From: Sclerotiophoma versabilis
Lineage: Eukaryota; Ascomycota; Dothideomycetes; Pleosporales; Didymellaceae
Length of the DNA: 64,000 nucleotides
Assembly (NCBI GenBank): GCA_012274445.1
Contig: JAAROD010000049.1
Coordinates: forward strand, 1,364,001-1,428,000
Direction of reading: 5' to 3'
Positions 1-10,157 of the stretch are shown one piece after another; the stretch's first letter is position 1; each line of letters starts with the position of its first letter. The notes under the pieces were generated by a model. It saw nothing but the letters and a program-made list of their open reading frames with translations, was not told the origin of the DNA and ran no database searches. Position numbers and translations under genes: made by a program.

Positions 1-333
1 GTGGAGGCCGAGCGACCTCGGCTTTTCACTTATGTCCGCTTGGGGCAATCAGACGCCGACTGGTCGTGACCGTGACGCGCGTATCAGCTGTGTTTTCACC
101 ACTGCATGGAGATAGTCGTTGTGCTTGCAGGCTTCGTCATTTTGGTATACAACTCCCTGCACTTCTCCATCTCATGTACAGTAGGACACAAGTGGTTAGA
201 ACGCCGAACACTCCTCTACTATAGTACATGCGCGCCTAGCTATCAACACAATATAGAATAACAAGCTAGAAGATCCGAGCTATCGACGCCTCTGCCAATC
301 GTGCTTTTGAAATCATAATGCAAACGCAGCACT
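1..333. other. Gene-free left edge
   Basis: I see no coding region here. The stretch lies beyond the stop codon of the minus-strand RRM gene, so it probably holds its 3' untranslated region. Bases 7-22 form a perfect 6-base-pair hairpin followed by four T, which has no clear meaning in a nuclear fungal genome. Confidence 0.5.
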
Positions 334-1401
334 CTACTGTCCCTCTTGAGCAGAGTCGCTCCTCCTGGGCCTGTCAGAGCGGTCGGAGTTGGACTTGCTG
401 AAGTCAACGCGGAGCTGCCTGCCATAGATGACCTTCTCCTTCAGAACCTCCCTTGCCTTGGTAGCGCTGGCGACGTCGATGAAATCGGCGTGGGCGAAGC
501 CTCGGGGCTGACCGGTCCTGCGGTCGATGGCAACACGGACGTCCATAACGTTGCGAATGTCGCGGAAGAGGTCGTTCAGATCCTTGTCGGACATCTCGAA
601 GGACATGTTGCCGATGAACAGGGTCTTGGCGGGAGGGTTGGACTGGTAGCCGGTAGGGCTGAGGGTCTTGGAGTTGGACTTGGCCTTGTGGAATTGGCAG
701 ACGAGGTTGCGGCCCTCGAAAACCTGCATGTCGAGGTTGTCGATGGCCGTCTTGGCGTCCTCGATGTTCTTGAACTCGACGTATCCGAACCTAGTCAACT
801 GTCAGTCCTTCGTCCACGTCTTGGATTTGACATGGTGCTCACCCTCGGCTCAACCCCCTGTTGTCGAAGACGATCTTGACGTTGTCGACCTCACCGAATC
901 GCGAGAAGACGCGCTTGACCTGGTCGGCGGTGACTTCGTAGTACAGGTTGCCAACGTAGACGACGTTGTTGGGCGGCGCATCGCTCTTCTCGCGGCGCTG
1001 GCCCCTCTGGGGCCTGTCGGTGGTCTTGGCAGCGGCCTGGAGCGCATCAATGCCGACAGTCTCCTCGGCGTTGGTGGGCTCAGCCTGTGCGTTCTCCTGG
1101 ACCGGTGTGAGGCCATCTTCAGTGATGGGCTCGGCGATGGTCTGGGCAAAGTCCTCGGGAGCCTCAGCGGCAACCTCCTCCTTCTTTACGACGTCGTCGC
1201 TGGCGAATCTCCTCTGAAAAGCGGACACTGTCCACTTCTGTTGTGTGCGGAAAGCAGGTGTGAATGTGGAGATGGAACGCGGCGTCGCAAGGAAAGCCTT
1301 GGAGGGCGTTGCGCTGATTGCGCGGACGGCGGAGCGGCGGAGGAGAAACCTGGGCGCGATTAGAAAATACAGACAATGGGCGGCTGTGAGTGAACTTACA
1401 T
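334..1401 (-). CDS. Mitochondrial RNA-binding protein with two RRM domains
   Basis: Proposed exons are complement(334..790, 843..1349, 1400..1401), giving 321 residues. The N-terminus starts MFLLRRSAVRAIS and ends its basic, acid-free stretch at FQRRFAS, which looks like a mitochondrial presequence. After an acidic linker come RRM1 (about 129-205; RNP2 VYVGNL, RNP1 RGFGYVEF) and RRM2 (about 218-296; RNP2 LFIGNM, RNP1 RGFAHADF), then a short Arg/Ser/Asp tail. The RNP1 of RRM1 is rebuilt exactly by removing the 52-base intron. The start ATG appears to be split by a 50-base intron: AT at 1401-1400 (donor GTAAGT) and G at 1349 (acceptor CAG). A start further upstream through another exon is possible. 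The role is probably mitochondrial RNA binding; the RNA target cannot be read from the sequence. Confidence 0.8.
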
Positions 1402-2174
1402 GATGGCAGCGGGATTAGAAAATTCGAAAGAGACGAGAAGTACTTGGGTATCTTGCGGCGAGACAAGATGGCCAAATTTTCGAGAGGCAGCTTAGAGAAG
1501 CCTACTAGCGCAGGGCGCGTCCAAGCTCACGTGTCGCAAATAGTCAATGATACATGGACTTTGGGCAGTGAACATGTACCCAGGCATGCTCACACCTGAC
1601 GCACGACATGGTGCCTGCATCACTCTGAAGCACCAAGGGCTTGCTCCGAGGAGCCTCTCAGTGTTGTCAATCTTTCAACACGTGCGCATCAGCTGCGTCT
1701 GAGGTCTATCGGCGTTCCAACATGCTGCCTTCCAGACTCAGAACTCAGACACGGGTAGACTGCATTGGATCTGCTTGACAGTTTGACGCACGTACGTAGT
1801 TCGAGTCAACAGTGTATTGCCTCCAGTACGCAGTGCACTGCAAGGTGAATTGGAAGCAACGCGCCGCAGCTCGGAATAGCTTCGACCGGCCGCCGCCTCA
1901 TGCCGAGGAGCAGACAGCCGCCTGACCTTAGCATGTCGTGATGGAGCAGCGTCTCAAAGCTCCTGCCTCACAGAGGCAGAAGCTTCTGCAATGTTTCTGT
2001 GACAAGAGCCTCCTCTGTGTGTGACACATCAAGCAGCTCGATGGCCACTCACAATCACACACGCTTGTATCCGTACGCGGCGGTGCAACGCGCTTTGCTT
2101 TCGGAGGGGCCCGATGGCATTTGCTCCCATATTTTCTGCTGATGTCCCCGCAAAAGCAATAACTCACACACAAA
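1402..2174. promoter_or_regulatory. Head-to-head intergenic region, RRM gene and AMP deaminase
   Basis: This 770-base stretch separates two genes that diverge from each other, so it should hold both promoters and 5' untranslated regions. I see no convincing reading frame or clear TATA box. Confidence 0.45.
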
Positions 2175-5100
2175 ATGTGCAGCGGTACTATGCGAGGTAG
2201 TACGTGACGGCCGCCTCGGAAGACCCCAGACTACAGCTGACTGAATTTGCAGGAGCGTTTGCTGCAGACGCGGACGGCTCGCCAGCTCTGGGCCCCTCTC
2301 TCAGCCATGACCATGCGCTTTCTTCAGACGAAGAGGAAGAGTACAGCCCAGAGGTTTCGGATCCTGGCGCGGACAGTGGTGACCTTGCACAAGGGTTCAC
2401 CGGTACGAGTGGTACGGCAGATGGCACGAGCATGGAGCAGGACGACGATGGAATGCTGCCTCGCGATAAGCAGCGCAAGAACGCCTTCTACGACTACACG
2501 GCCGAGAAGCAAATGAGCCACATCGAAGCAAAACAGTTCTACCAGCGTCACCAATGGGAGACCCAGCATGGCGGCTCGCAGGTCGGCGACGGCAATAGTC
2601 CCGCTCTGCGCGCGAAGACATTCCCCGCAAACTTTGGCGCAGCAGACGGCATGAGCATTCGCTCGCGCAAGAGCAACGTCAGCCTCGTAAACCAGGGCCA
2701 ACAGCATAGCGTCCATGGGCTTGCACAGTCACACTACCAGCAGTCACAGGACCCTCGTTCGCAGAAGGGTAGCCAAGCGGGCGATGTCTTCCTCCAAGTC
2801 GACCAAGAAGCGCGATCTCACGCACAGCACCCCGCCCTACCACACGAAGACAAGCCCCTTCTCGCAGACGAAGGCATCCACGGCGCGGGAGCAGGGATAG
2901 GAGTTGGCTCAGGCGCAGGAGGATTCGCCATGTCAGACTCGAGTGTGACTGCTGAGCTTGGCGCTATCTACACCAACGTACAGAAAGTACTCGACCTCCG
3001 CCACAAGTACATACGTCTGTCGCTACAACACGACTTCGATAACCCCAGGGACGATCCTGGGTGGAGGATATACCCACCTCATCCAGAGCCCGTGTGGAAC
3101 GACTCTTCCAAAGAGCGCCGCAATGCATCGAACAGCCTGCAGAGCAGCACAGTCTTGGAGCCCACCGAGGCACCACCAAAGCCACCTCGTAAGATGGGCA
3201 CAAACATTGGAGAGGATTTCTTCATGGAGGATCTTCTGCCGCTCCCTGGTCCTTCTGAGATGACCTTCCGCATGGACAGTGGTGGAGTGTTCCAGGTATA
3301 TGAGAATGCCAAGTCCGCCGAGCTCGACGCGCCCATTGTGGCCATTCCCACATTGAGAGAGTTCTACATCGATCTGGATGCTATCCTGGAGATCTCCTCG
3401 GATGGACCAAGTAAGAGTTTTGCCTTCCGGAGACTCCAATACCTGGAAGGCAAATTCAACCTGTACTATCTTCTGAACGAGTATCAAGAGATTGCAGACA
3501 GTAAAAAGGTCCCGCACAGGGACTTCTACAACGTGCGAAAGGTCGATACCCACGTTCACCACTCTGCGTGCATGAACCAGAAGCATCTGCTGCGTTTTAT
3601 CAAGTCGAAGATGAAGAAGTCGCCAGACGAGGTGGTTCTCTTCCGTGATGGCAAGCACCTCACACTCAGGGAAGTGTTCGAATCCATCAATTTGACGGCA
3701 TACGATCTCAGTATTGATACACTGGATATGCATGCGCACACAGACTCCTTCCATCGATTTGACAAGTTCAACTTGAAGTACAACCCCATCGGAGAATCGC
3801 GTTTGCGAACTATCTTCTTGAAGACGGACAACTTCATCAAGGGCAGGTACCTGGCTGAGATCACTAAGGAGGTCATCTCCGATCTGGAATCCAGCAAATA
3901 CCAATTCGTTGAGTGGCGTATCTCCATCTACGGTCGTGACCTAGACGAATGGGACAAGCTTGCAGCATGGGTTGTTGACAACAAGCTGTTCTCACCCAAC
4001 GTGAGATGGCTCATTCAAGTACCCCGCTTGTTTGACGTGTACAAAGCTACTGGACTGATGCATGACTTTGAAGAGGTGGTTCGCAATCTCTTCCAGCCAT
4101 TGTTCGAAGTCACCAAGGACCCCAACAGCCATCCAAAGCTCCACATCTTCCTGCAGAGAGTCATTGGGTTCGATAGTGTCGACGATGAAAGCAAAGTCGA
4201 GCGACGCGTGTACAGGAAGTTTCCCAGTCCCAAGGAATGGAACACGAAGCAGAACCCCCCTTACAGCTACTGGATGTACTATCTCTTCTCCAACATCGCA
4301 TCACTCAACGTCTGGAGGAAGCAGCGTGGCTTTAACACTTTCTTGCTTCGCCCACACTGCGGAGAAGCTGGTGATACTGACCACTTGGCTGCTGCTGTCC
4401 TCTGCTGCCATAGCATCAGTCACGGTCTGCTCCTTCGTAAAGTGCCCCTGCTGCAGTACATCTTCTACCTTGAGCAGATTGGTGTAGCCATGTCGCCGCT
4501 TAGCAACAACGCTCTATTCCTTGCATATGAGCGCAATCCTTTCTTGAGCTACTTCCGACGCGGTCTGAACGTGTCCCTATCCACGGACGACCCTCTGCAG
4601 TTTGCCTTCACAAAGGAACCGCTGATTGAGGAGTATTCTGTAGCAGCGCAGATTTACAAGTTGAGCGCTGTCGATATGTGCGAGCTTGCGAAGCACTCGG
4701 TTGAGCAGAGCGGTTTCGAGCACATTGTCAAGCAGAAGTGGTTGGGTGCCAACTATCACCTTCCCGGCGTTGCAGGCAACGACATGGCAAGATCCAACGT
4801 ACCCAGCGTCCGCGAGGCCTTCAGACATGAGACGCTCATGCAGGAGCTCGCCATGATTGACCGTTACACACGCGCTGCCAATGCGGAAACCCATGATCTT
4901 ACAATGTCGAATCTTCAGCCCCAGCAACAAGCACCTCGTACCCCCAAGACTCCCCATGCTATGCACCCAGGTTCGCCAGTGCAGTCGCTGCACCCCCAAC
5001 CATCCGCTACCGACCCACAAGAGCACGATAAAACCTTTCCCAGATTACCCCCATCTTCCTTCCCGGCCCAGCAGGCACGACTGAACCAATCAGCGTCCGC

Positions 5101-5446
5101 GACTGATGTTGCAAGTGCTCCCACCCAGCCTATGTCGCCCACCGCTGCCAACACCGAGCGCCCGCGCCGCACATCTAGCATGACCATCAGCCCCAGCGTC
5201 GTATCGGCCCCTCAACCACCAGTAAGCCAGCTGCCAGCTGAGCAAGACCTCGGCTTGACGCGTACCCCAAGCAGTGTAAATCTCGACGGCGAGCCAAGGA
5301 TCTTTCCGGGAGTAGTCAGTCGGAGGAGGCGCAGCAGCCTGCGCAGCGGTAACGTTGAAGAGGGCGAGGAAGCCCACTCTGGCTCGCACCGTGTGCATAT
5401 GGAGCCTGCCGTGCAGGAGCTGGATACTGATGACGAGGATTTGTAG
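2175..5446 (+). CDS. AMD1: AMP deaminase
   Basis: Hydrolytic deamination of AMP to IMP in the purine nucleotide cycle; cytosolic. Proposed exons are 2175..2196 and 2253..5446, giving 1071 residues. The first exon encodes only MCSGTMR; the 56-base intron has donor GTAGTA, a CTGAC branch-like site and acceptor GCAG, and joins in phase. Without this splice the frame has no ATG before the conserved part. The divergent N-terminal third is low-complexity and acidic. The metal-binding THVHHSACMNQKH motif lies near residue 438 and the catalytic STDDPLQF motif near residue 782, both intact. The C-terminal 180 residues are Ser/Pro/Gln-rich and probably disordered, longer than in yeast Amd1. Confidence 0.93.
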
Positions 5447-5836
5447 ACCGAGCGTCTAACTAATTTCCTGACGGTTTTGAAGGGAAGGGATTCGTTATGA
5501 TTGTAGTTATGGAGGCACGATTATTAGCTACTTGGCTGTAATGACAGTTCTTAGATGAATGTACGCATTGATATTCCCACAATACATGACTCGTCCGATG
5601 GTGCTATACTTGGGCTATCTACATTCCTTATACAGTTGGATCAAATGCATATCAAGCACTTTCACTATTCCCATCTTGACGCTCATAGGTGGGTCTATAG
5701 CGCGCCTTACATATGGGCAATAAAGCCTCCAACGCCAATCTATAAGAGGCGCATCTGAGCCTCAACCTTGCAGTCCATCGTCAGCAAAAAAAAAAAAAAA
5801 AAAAAAAAGAAACACCCCCAAACCACCACCACAACC
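5447..5836. other. Spacer with a 23-base poly(A) tract
   Basis: This holds the 3' untranslated region of AMP deaminase and the promoter/leader of the hydrolase. An uninterrupted run of 23 A lies at 5786..5808, ending 28 bases before the hydrolase ATG, followed by an ACC/CAC-rich leader. Poly(dA:dT) tracts near starts commonly exclude nucleosomes; whether this one is promoter or leader is not visible. Confidence 0.5.
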
Positions 5837-6859
5837 ATGTCAAACATCCTCGTCTTGCCCCGCCCTGGCTCCGAATTCCCAAAGAAGCACCCCATCCCGG
5901 CCCCACAAGAACAAGCCTTCACAGATACTTTCGGCACCCTCCTCCCAAAAGCGCAGTACCTACACCACCCCCTTGGCAAAGCAGCATACTACACCTTCCC
6001 ACCTTCCGCATCCTCTGCAGCGCAGAGCTCAACAGACCAAAAGAACGCTCCAACACGCCCGTCCCGCGTCCTTTTGATCCACGGCGTGCAAACCCCCGCT
6101 CTGGGCCTGCTGCCGCTCACCACCGCCCTGCGCGCTAGATTCCCGCACACGCAGTACGCGCTACTTGATCTGTGGGGCCATGGGTTGAGCGATACGCCTG
6201 TAGTTCCGCACGAGGGGGTGCTGTTTCACACGCTCATCGATGCGGTGCTAGTCGCGCTCGGGTGGAAGGGGGAGCGAGTAGCGGTTGTTGGGTTTTCATT
6301 CGGTGCGGTGCTGACTATGGGGTTGATTGCTGGGTATGCGGAGGAAGAACAGGGAAAAGTGGGGGTGGAGAGTTTTGTGCTGGTGGCTCCTGCGGGACTG
6401 GTGAGGAAGAGCTGGTTTGATGATGAGCAGCGCGGGTGGTTGGGTAGGGAGTGTGCGGTGCGGGATGAAGAGAGGGCGGCTGAGTGGGTTGTTAGTGTGC
6501 TTGAAGGTGGGCGGTTGAATGTCCCTGTGGATTGGCAGGAGAGGGTGGGACGTGGGGAGGTGGTTGCTGAGGCGCTGAGGGATTGGCAGATGAAGCGGCA
6601 TCCTGGGCATGCGGCGAGTGTTGTTGGCGTGTTTAGAGATGCTGGGGTGACGGATAATGATGAGCTGTTTGTTAGGGCGAAGGCGACGGGGATTCCTTCG
6701 TTGGTGGTGCTAGGTGCTGATGATGATTTGAGTACGGAGAGTGAGATAAGGGGGTTTGGGTTTGACGTTAGGGTTGTCAAGGAGGCTGGACACTCGGTGG
6801 TCAGAGACAAGGCTGAGGAGGTTGCGGAGCATATTGCGGAGTTTTGGAGAGGGCTTTGA
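5837..6859 (+). CDS. Alpha/beta hydrolase
   Basis: A single-exon gene of 340 residues starting at the ATG in the context CAACCATGTC. It has the alpha/beta hydrolase fold pattern: the oxyanion-side LLIHG near residue 76, GHGLSD near 114, the nucleophile elbow GFSFG with Ser near residue 153, a likely acid in GADDD near 292, and the catalytic His in AGHSVV near 317. No signal peptide or transmembrane segment is apparent, so it is probably soluble. The substrate cannot be predicted; relatives include esterases, epoxide hydrolases and C-C hydrolases. Codon use shifts from C-rich third positions in the first third to G-rich third positions afterwards, which is unusual within one gene. Confidence 0.85.
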   Translation: MSNILVLPRPGSEFPKKHPIPAPQEQAFTDTFGTLLPKAQYLHHPLGKAAYYTFPPSASSAAQSSTDQKNAPTRPSRVLLIHGVQTPALGLLPLTTALRARFPHTQYALLDLWGHGLSDTPVVPHEGVLFHTLIDAVLVALGWKGERVAVVGFSFGAVLTMGLIAGYAEEEQGKVGVESFVLVAPAGLVRKSWFDDEQRGWLGRECAVRDEERAAEWVVSVLEGGRLNVPVDWQERVGRGEVVAEALRDWQMKRHPGHAASVVGVFRDAGVTDNDELFVRAKATGIPSLVVLGADDDLSTESEIRGFGFDVRVVKEAGHSVVRDKAEEVAEHIAEFWRGL

Positions 6860-8649
6860 TGTTGGGGAGAGAGGTCTTGACAGCTAGATTCTTTTTGGGA
6901 GCTTGGGCGAGAAACAAGCACTCAATCAAGTCTGCTTAGTTCTGTTGTTTGTTTGATAAGTAAATCAGCAACAGTCTAGACAGGAAACGACCTAAACTTT
7001 GTTATAGTGGAGGCAGCAAGCTGATTCGTCAAACATCCCTGCTGGGGTCAATATGTTCGAACGACCGACGCATTATCACTGGCAAGGACATGTGGAGCCT
7101 GCAATATGTTTGGATAGGTACCTATCAGGGCGCTGCTGTTCCTCGAGCAAGCAGATTCCTGAAGCTACGCACGACCAAATGCTCAAGTCAGAAATGATGG
7201 CGTGATAACATGACCTCACAGCACTGCATCGAAGCCCACCTCCACACGAGCAATCTGCAACCTGATCTGCAGCCCAACCTGCGGCTGCCGTGTCGCTGGG
7301 ATCTGACAAAGCCAGGGCCAACGTGTCAATAGGCGCTGCAGCATGTGCTGTCATGCACCCACCGCGAAAGATCGACAACCAAGTCCCGCAGGCGTGGACA
7401 TGCAGCTCATAGGATACCGGGCCCAGCACGCTGGGCTGGGCTGCGAGTGGCTGCATTCTGTCGACATGTGTAGGCCAAGGTCACAGCAGCGAACGGTGTA
7501 GACGCAATGTGGGCTGATGGAAGTGAGGCTCGTAGCGTTCACGCCCATGTTCGCAGCTGGACAGCGCATGCAGTCAGACATGCTGGCCAGCGCGACCGGG
7601 CCGGGCTGAGGAGGGCGGAGGAGGGCTGGGGGAGGGCCGTGGTTCACGAGCGAGCGGTTCTGGGAGAGGGTGTGCACGCAGAGCTGCAGCATCTACCTGA
7701 AACCGGTGCAGAGGGGCAGGAGAGAGCGCTTCCAGCAGGCGCAGCACTCGTAGCAGACAGACGGTGGTGCAACGTGGTAGTCTGTCATTACTGTTCAGTC
7801 CGCTCTGCTTGCGCTGGCCTGAGTGCAGTGGACGGTGCGGACCGAGGACGGGGCAACGGCTGGTGGTGAGGCGGGCCTGCCCAACCAGAAAATCGCCTGC
7901 GACAGCGTCTCGTGAGTGGGCAACGGGCATCGTTGTGGCCCAGCTCCAGGCAGCGCTACGCCGCAGGCCGCGCGCGCGTCCAAGCTCCCTGGAGCTTCAC
8001 CGCCTGCGATTGGCCGGCGCGTCTGTTGCGACGGACATTCCGCAGAGGACGACGTCGCAGACGGACAACAACACTGCCAGCACCACGCAGTTCAGCGCAG
8101 CACGCCCCGTCCTGCCCGTCCCCGCCCCGCTAGCCCGTCCCCGGCTGCATGCGTGCCACGGACCGAGCATCGCACCCCGAGCACCTCGCACTGCGCACTA
8201 CCCACCCAGCACCGTGACATAGCTCCATAGCTCGTAGCTCACAGCCCGCAGCGCAGTCGCACACGCCCTGCCCTCGCCGCACGCCACGTCTGCCTCAAGT
8301 GCGCCCGCCGCCGTTGCAGCTCCAGTCGCGCCTGCCTGACCTGCCACGCGCGTCCATTGCGCCTTCCACCGTCCACCTCCACCGCGCCCAGGTAAGCAAG
8401 CACGGCACGCACCTGCCGCACCGGCGAGCGCTGCACCGCGGCCTCCCTTGCGCCCGCCCACGTCGCCCGCCCGCCCACTGCGCCTTAGCCTGTGCATGAG
8501 ACTAACCGCTTCGTTCCCCAGCCCTCACCCCGTTACACAGCCTGGCCGCCCTCTGCCAGTGACGTGGACGCCAACAAATCACTGAGCAGCCCGCCAGCGC
8601 ACACGCACCCTCGAAGCCGGATTCCGCCCCTGCAGCCAGCCGAATAAAC
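6860..8649. other. Long GC-rich region upstream of HapC
   Basis: About 1.8 kb without a recognisable gene. It becomes rich in C and pyrimidines toward 8650, as in long fungal promoters and leaders. Several overlapping open frames run through 7500-8500 on both strands, but their translations are low-complexity and Arg/Pro/Ala-rich, as expected from GC-rich noncoding DNA. Confidence 0.45.
8392..8521 (+). other. Predicted intron in the HapC 5' untranslated region
   Basis: A 130-base candidate intron with donor GTAAGC at 8392, a GACTAACC branch-like site shortly before the end, and acceptor CCCCAG ending at 8521. It lies 128 bases upstream of the HapC start on the same strand, so it would be a leader intron. 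Confidence 0.45.
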
Positions 8650-9017
8650 ATGTCGTCCACCCCGCCGAAGAAGGACGGTGTGGAACCACCGCAGTCGCCT
8701 GACGACGACCAACATATGGACAGGACCGCTGAGGATACACAAGCGCAAGGTCTCGGCTACGAATTCGAGGTCAAGGAACAGGACCGATGGCTTCCAATCG
8801 CAAATGGTGCGTACACTTCCCCCCAGCCCTCCTCGCTCGTTTTGATTTGCGCTCCGCGCCTGCCCGTCTGCACGTCGCTCCATTGCTCGCCACGGCGTCT
8901 CTGCACGCGCTCCTGCTCCGACACCCCGCGCCTGCCTCGTCAAGCCTTCGAATCACGGCCGCCTGCCTCCACTGCGAGCCACTCAGCGTCCGTGGGTGCC
9001 TGCGAAACTGCCGCCTT

Positions 9018-9074
<57 letters not shown>

Positions 9075-9751
9075 GCCGCCATGTCGTCCTCTCCCTCCAC
9101 CTCTCCACCACAGAACGGGTCCAAGAGCACAAACAACAATGTCGCGTCCGATGCTAACATTCGTAACTTTGCTCCAGTCGCCCGCATCATGAAGACAGCC
9201 CTGCCCGAAAACGCAAAGATCGCAAAGGAGGCCAAGGAATGCATGCAGGAGTGCGTGAGCGAGTTCATCTCCTTCATCACCAGCGAGGGTGAGTTTCAGT
9301 CGGAGCTGCTGCCAAACCCCCGCTAATCCCCTCCCTCCCCCCAGCTTCCGAGAAGTGCCAGCAGGAGAAGCGCAAAACCGTCAACGGCGAGGACATCCTC
9401 TTCGCCATGACTTCGCTAGGCTTCGAGAACTACTCGGAAGCCCTCAAGATCTACCTGTCTCGGTACCGCGAGGTAAGCTGCCAACTTCCCCTTCGTCCCT
9501 GTGCCTCTCCTTTGTGAACACTTTGGCGCAAACGTATTCTGAACTATGATATTGATTGGTGGCACGAGACCCTCCTCGCAAATCAGAACAAGCCTGCCGG
9601 CCAATTCGGTGCGTCTGGGCCCAGCACCAACTCGGCCGGCGGAGAGAATGCCCAGCAGCATGTTCTGAGCGGCGATCAAGATATGGCCGAGGACAGTGCT
9701 ACGGCTTTCGGTTACAGCGTCCACAACGGGAACGGCAATGCCGACTACTAG
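8650..9751 (+). CDS. hapC: CCAAT-binding factor subunit HapC (NF-YB/HAP3)
   Basis: The NF-YB-like subunit of the heterotrimeric CCAAT-binding complex, which pairs with NF-YC through a histone fold in the nucleus. Proposed exons are 8650..8806, 9178..9288, 9345..9472 and 9569..9751, giving 192 residues. The histone-fold core spans about 45-135, starting at EQDRWLPIAN and including ALPENAKIAKEAKE, EFISFITSEASEK and NGEDILFAMTSLGF. The first two junctions rebuild the conserved core exactly (N-V-A-R and S-E-A-S). Intron 1 is 371 bases, long for this genome, and contains (GCA)18. Intron 3 appears to end in GAG, which keeps the conserved YRET; a CAG 18 bases downstream (exon from 9587) is an alternative that would drop six residues. 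Confidence 0.93.
9018..9071 (+). repeat. (GCA)18 microsatellite in HapC intron 1
   Basis: An uninterrupted run of 18 GCA units. It ends nine bases before an ATG in strong context (GCCGCCATG, 9081) that is in frame with the histone fold. Read in two of the three frames the tract gives poly-Ala or poly-Gln without a stop. Confidence 0.95.
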
Positions 9752-10157
9752 GACGAGTCGTGCCGTGCCGAGATGAAGATCACCGAGATTCTGGACCGAG
9801 TCAAGAAGGTTCTAAGGGATGTCGAGGAAAAAAAGAAAGCAGAAGTAAAGGGAGCGGTCGAGAAGCGTTGGAGGGTGGGGATTTGACGACCCGTTTCAGA
9901 TTGCTCAGGGGTACAAATGTGGTGGATAATGCGCGTGTTTTGGGCGGGAACTTGGATTTGACTGTTGTGGACACTTCGTTCGTGAAACCTCATCGGCAGG
10001 AGGGACGGAGTATGGCGAGTTGGGGATCAGCTTGGCACAACCAATGCCTGGATAGGTGTCTTCGTCTTAGTGGGAATGTTCTACTAGAATCACTGATTAT
10101 TCACGCTAGTTCAAACATGCGAATGCTTGTGATGCCTCTGGATGACTGTCGTATACA
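9752..10157. other. Convergent 3' spacer, HapC and PFA4
   Basis: The two flanking genes converge here. I see only presumed 3' untranslated sequence; no gene-like frame. Confidence 0.5.

Noticed and set aside
7..26. A hairpin followed by TTTT resembling a rho-independent terminator.
   Set aside because: The DNA is nuclear and eukaryotic; a 6-base-pair stem at the window edge is likely chance. No small polymerase III gene was recognised before it.
7076..8500. Several overlapping frames of 100-150 codons on both strands upstream of HapC.
   Set aside because: Low-complexity Arg/Pro/Ala/Ser translations, mutually overlapping, and explained by high GC content. No conserved motif.
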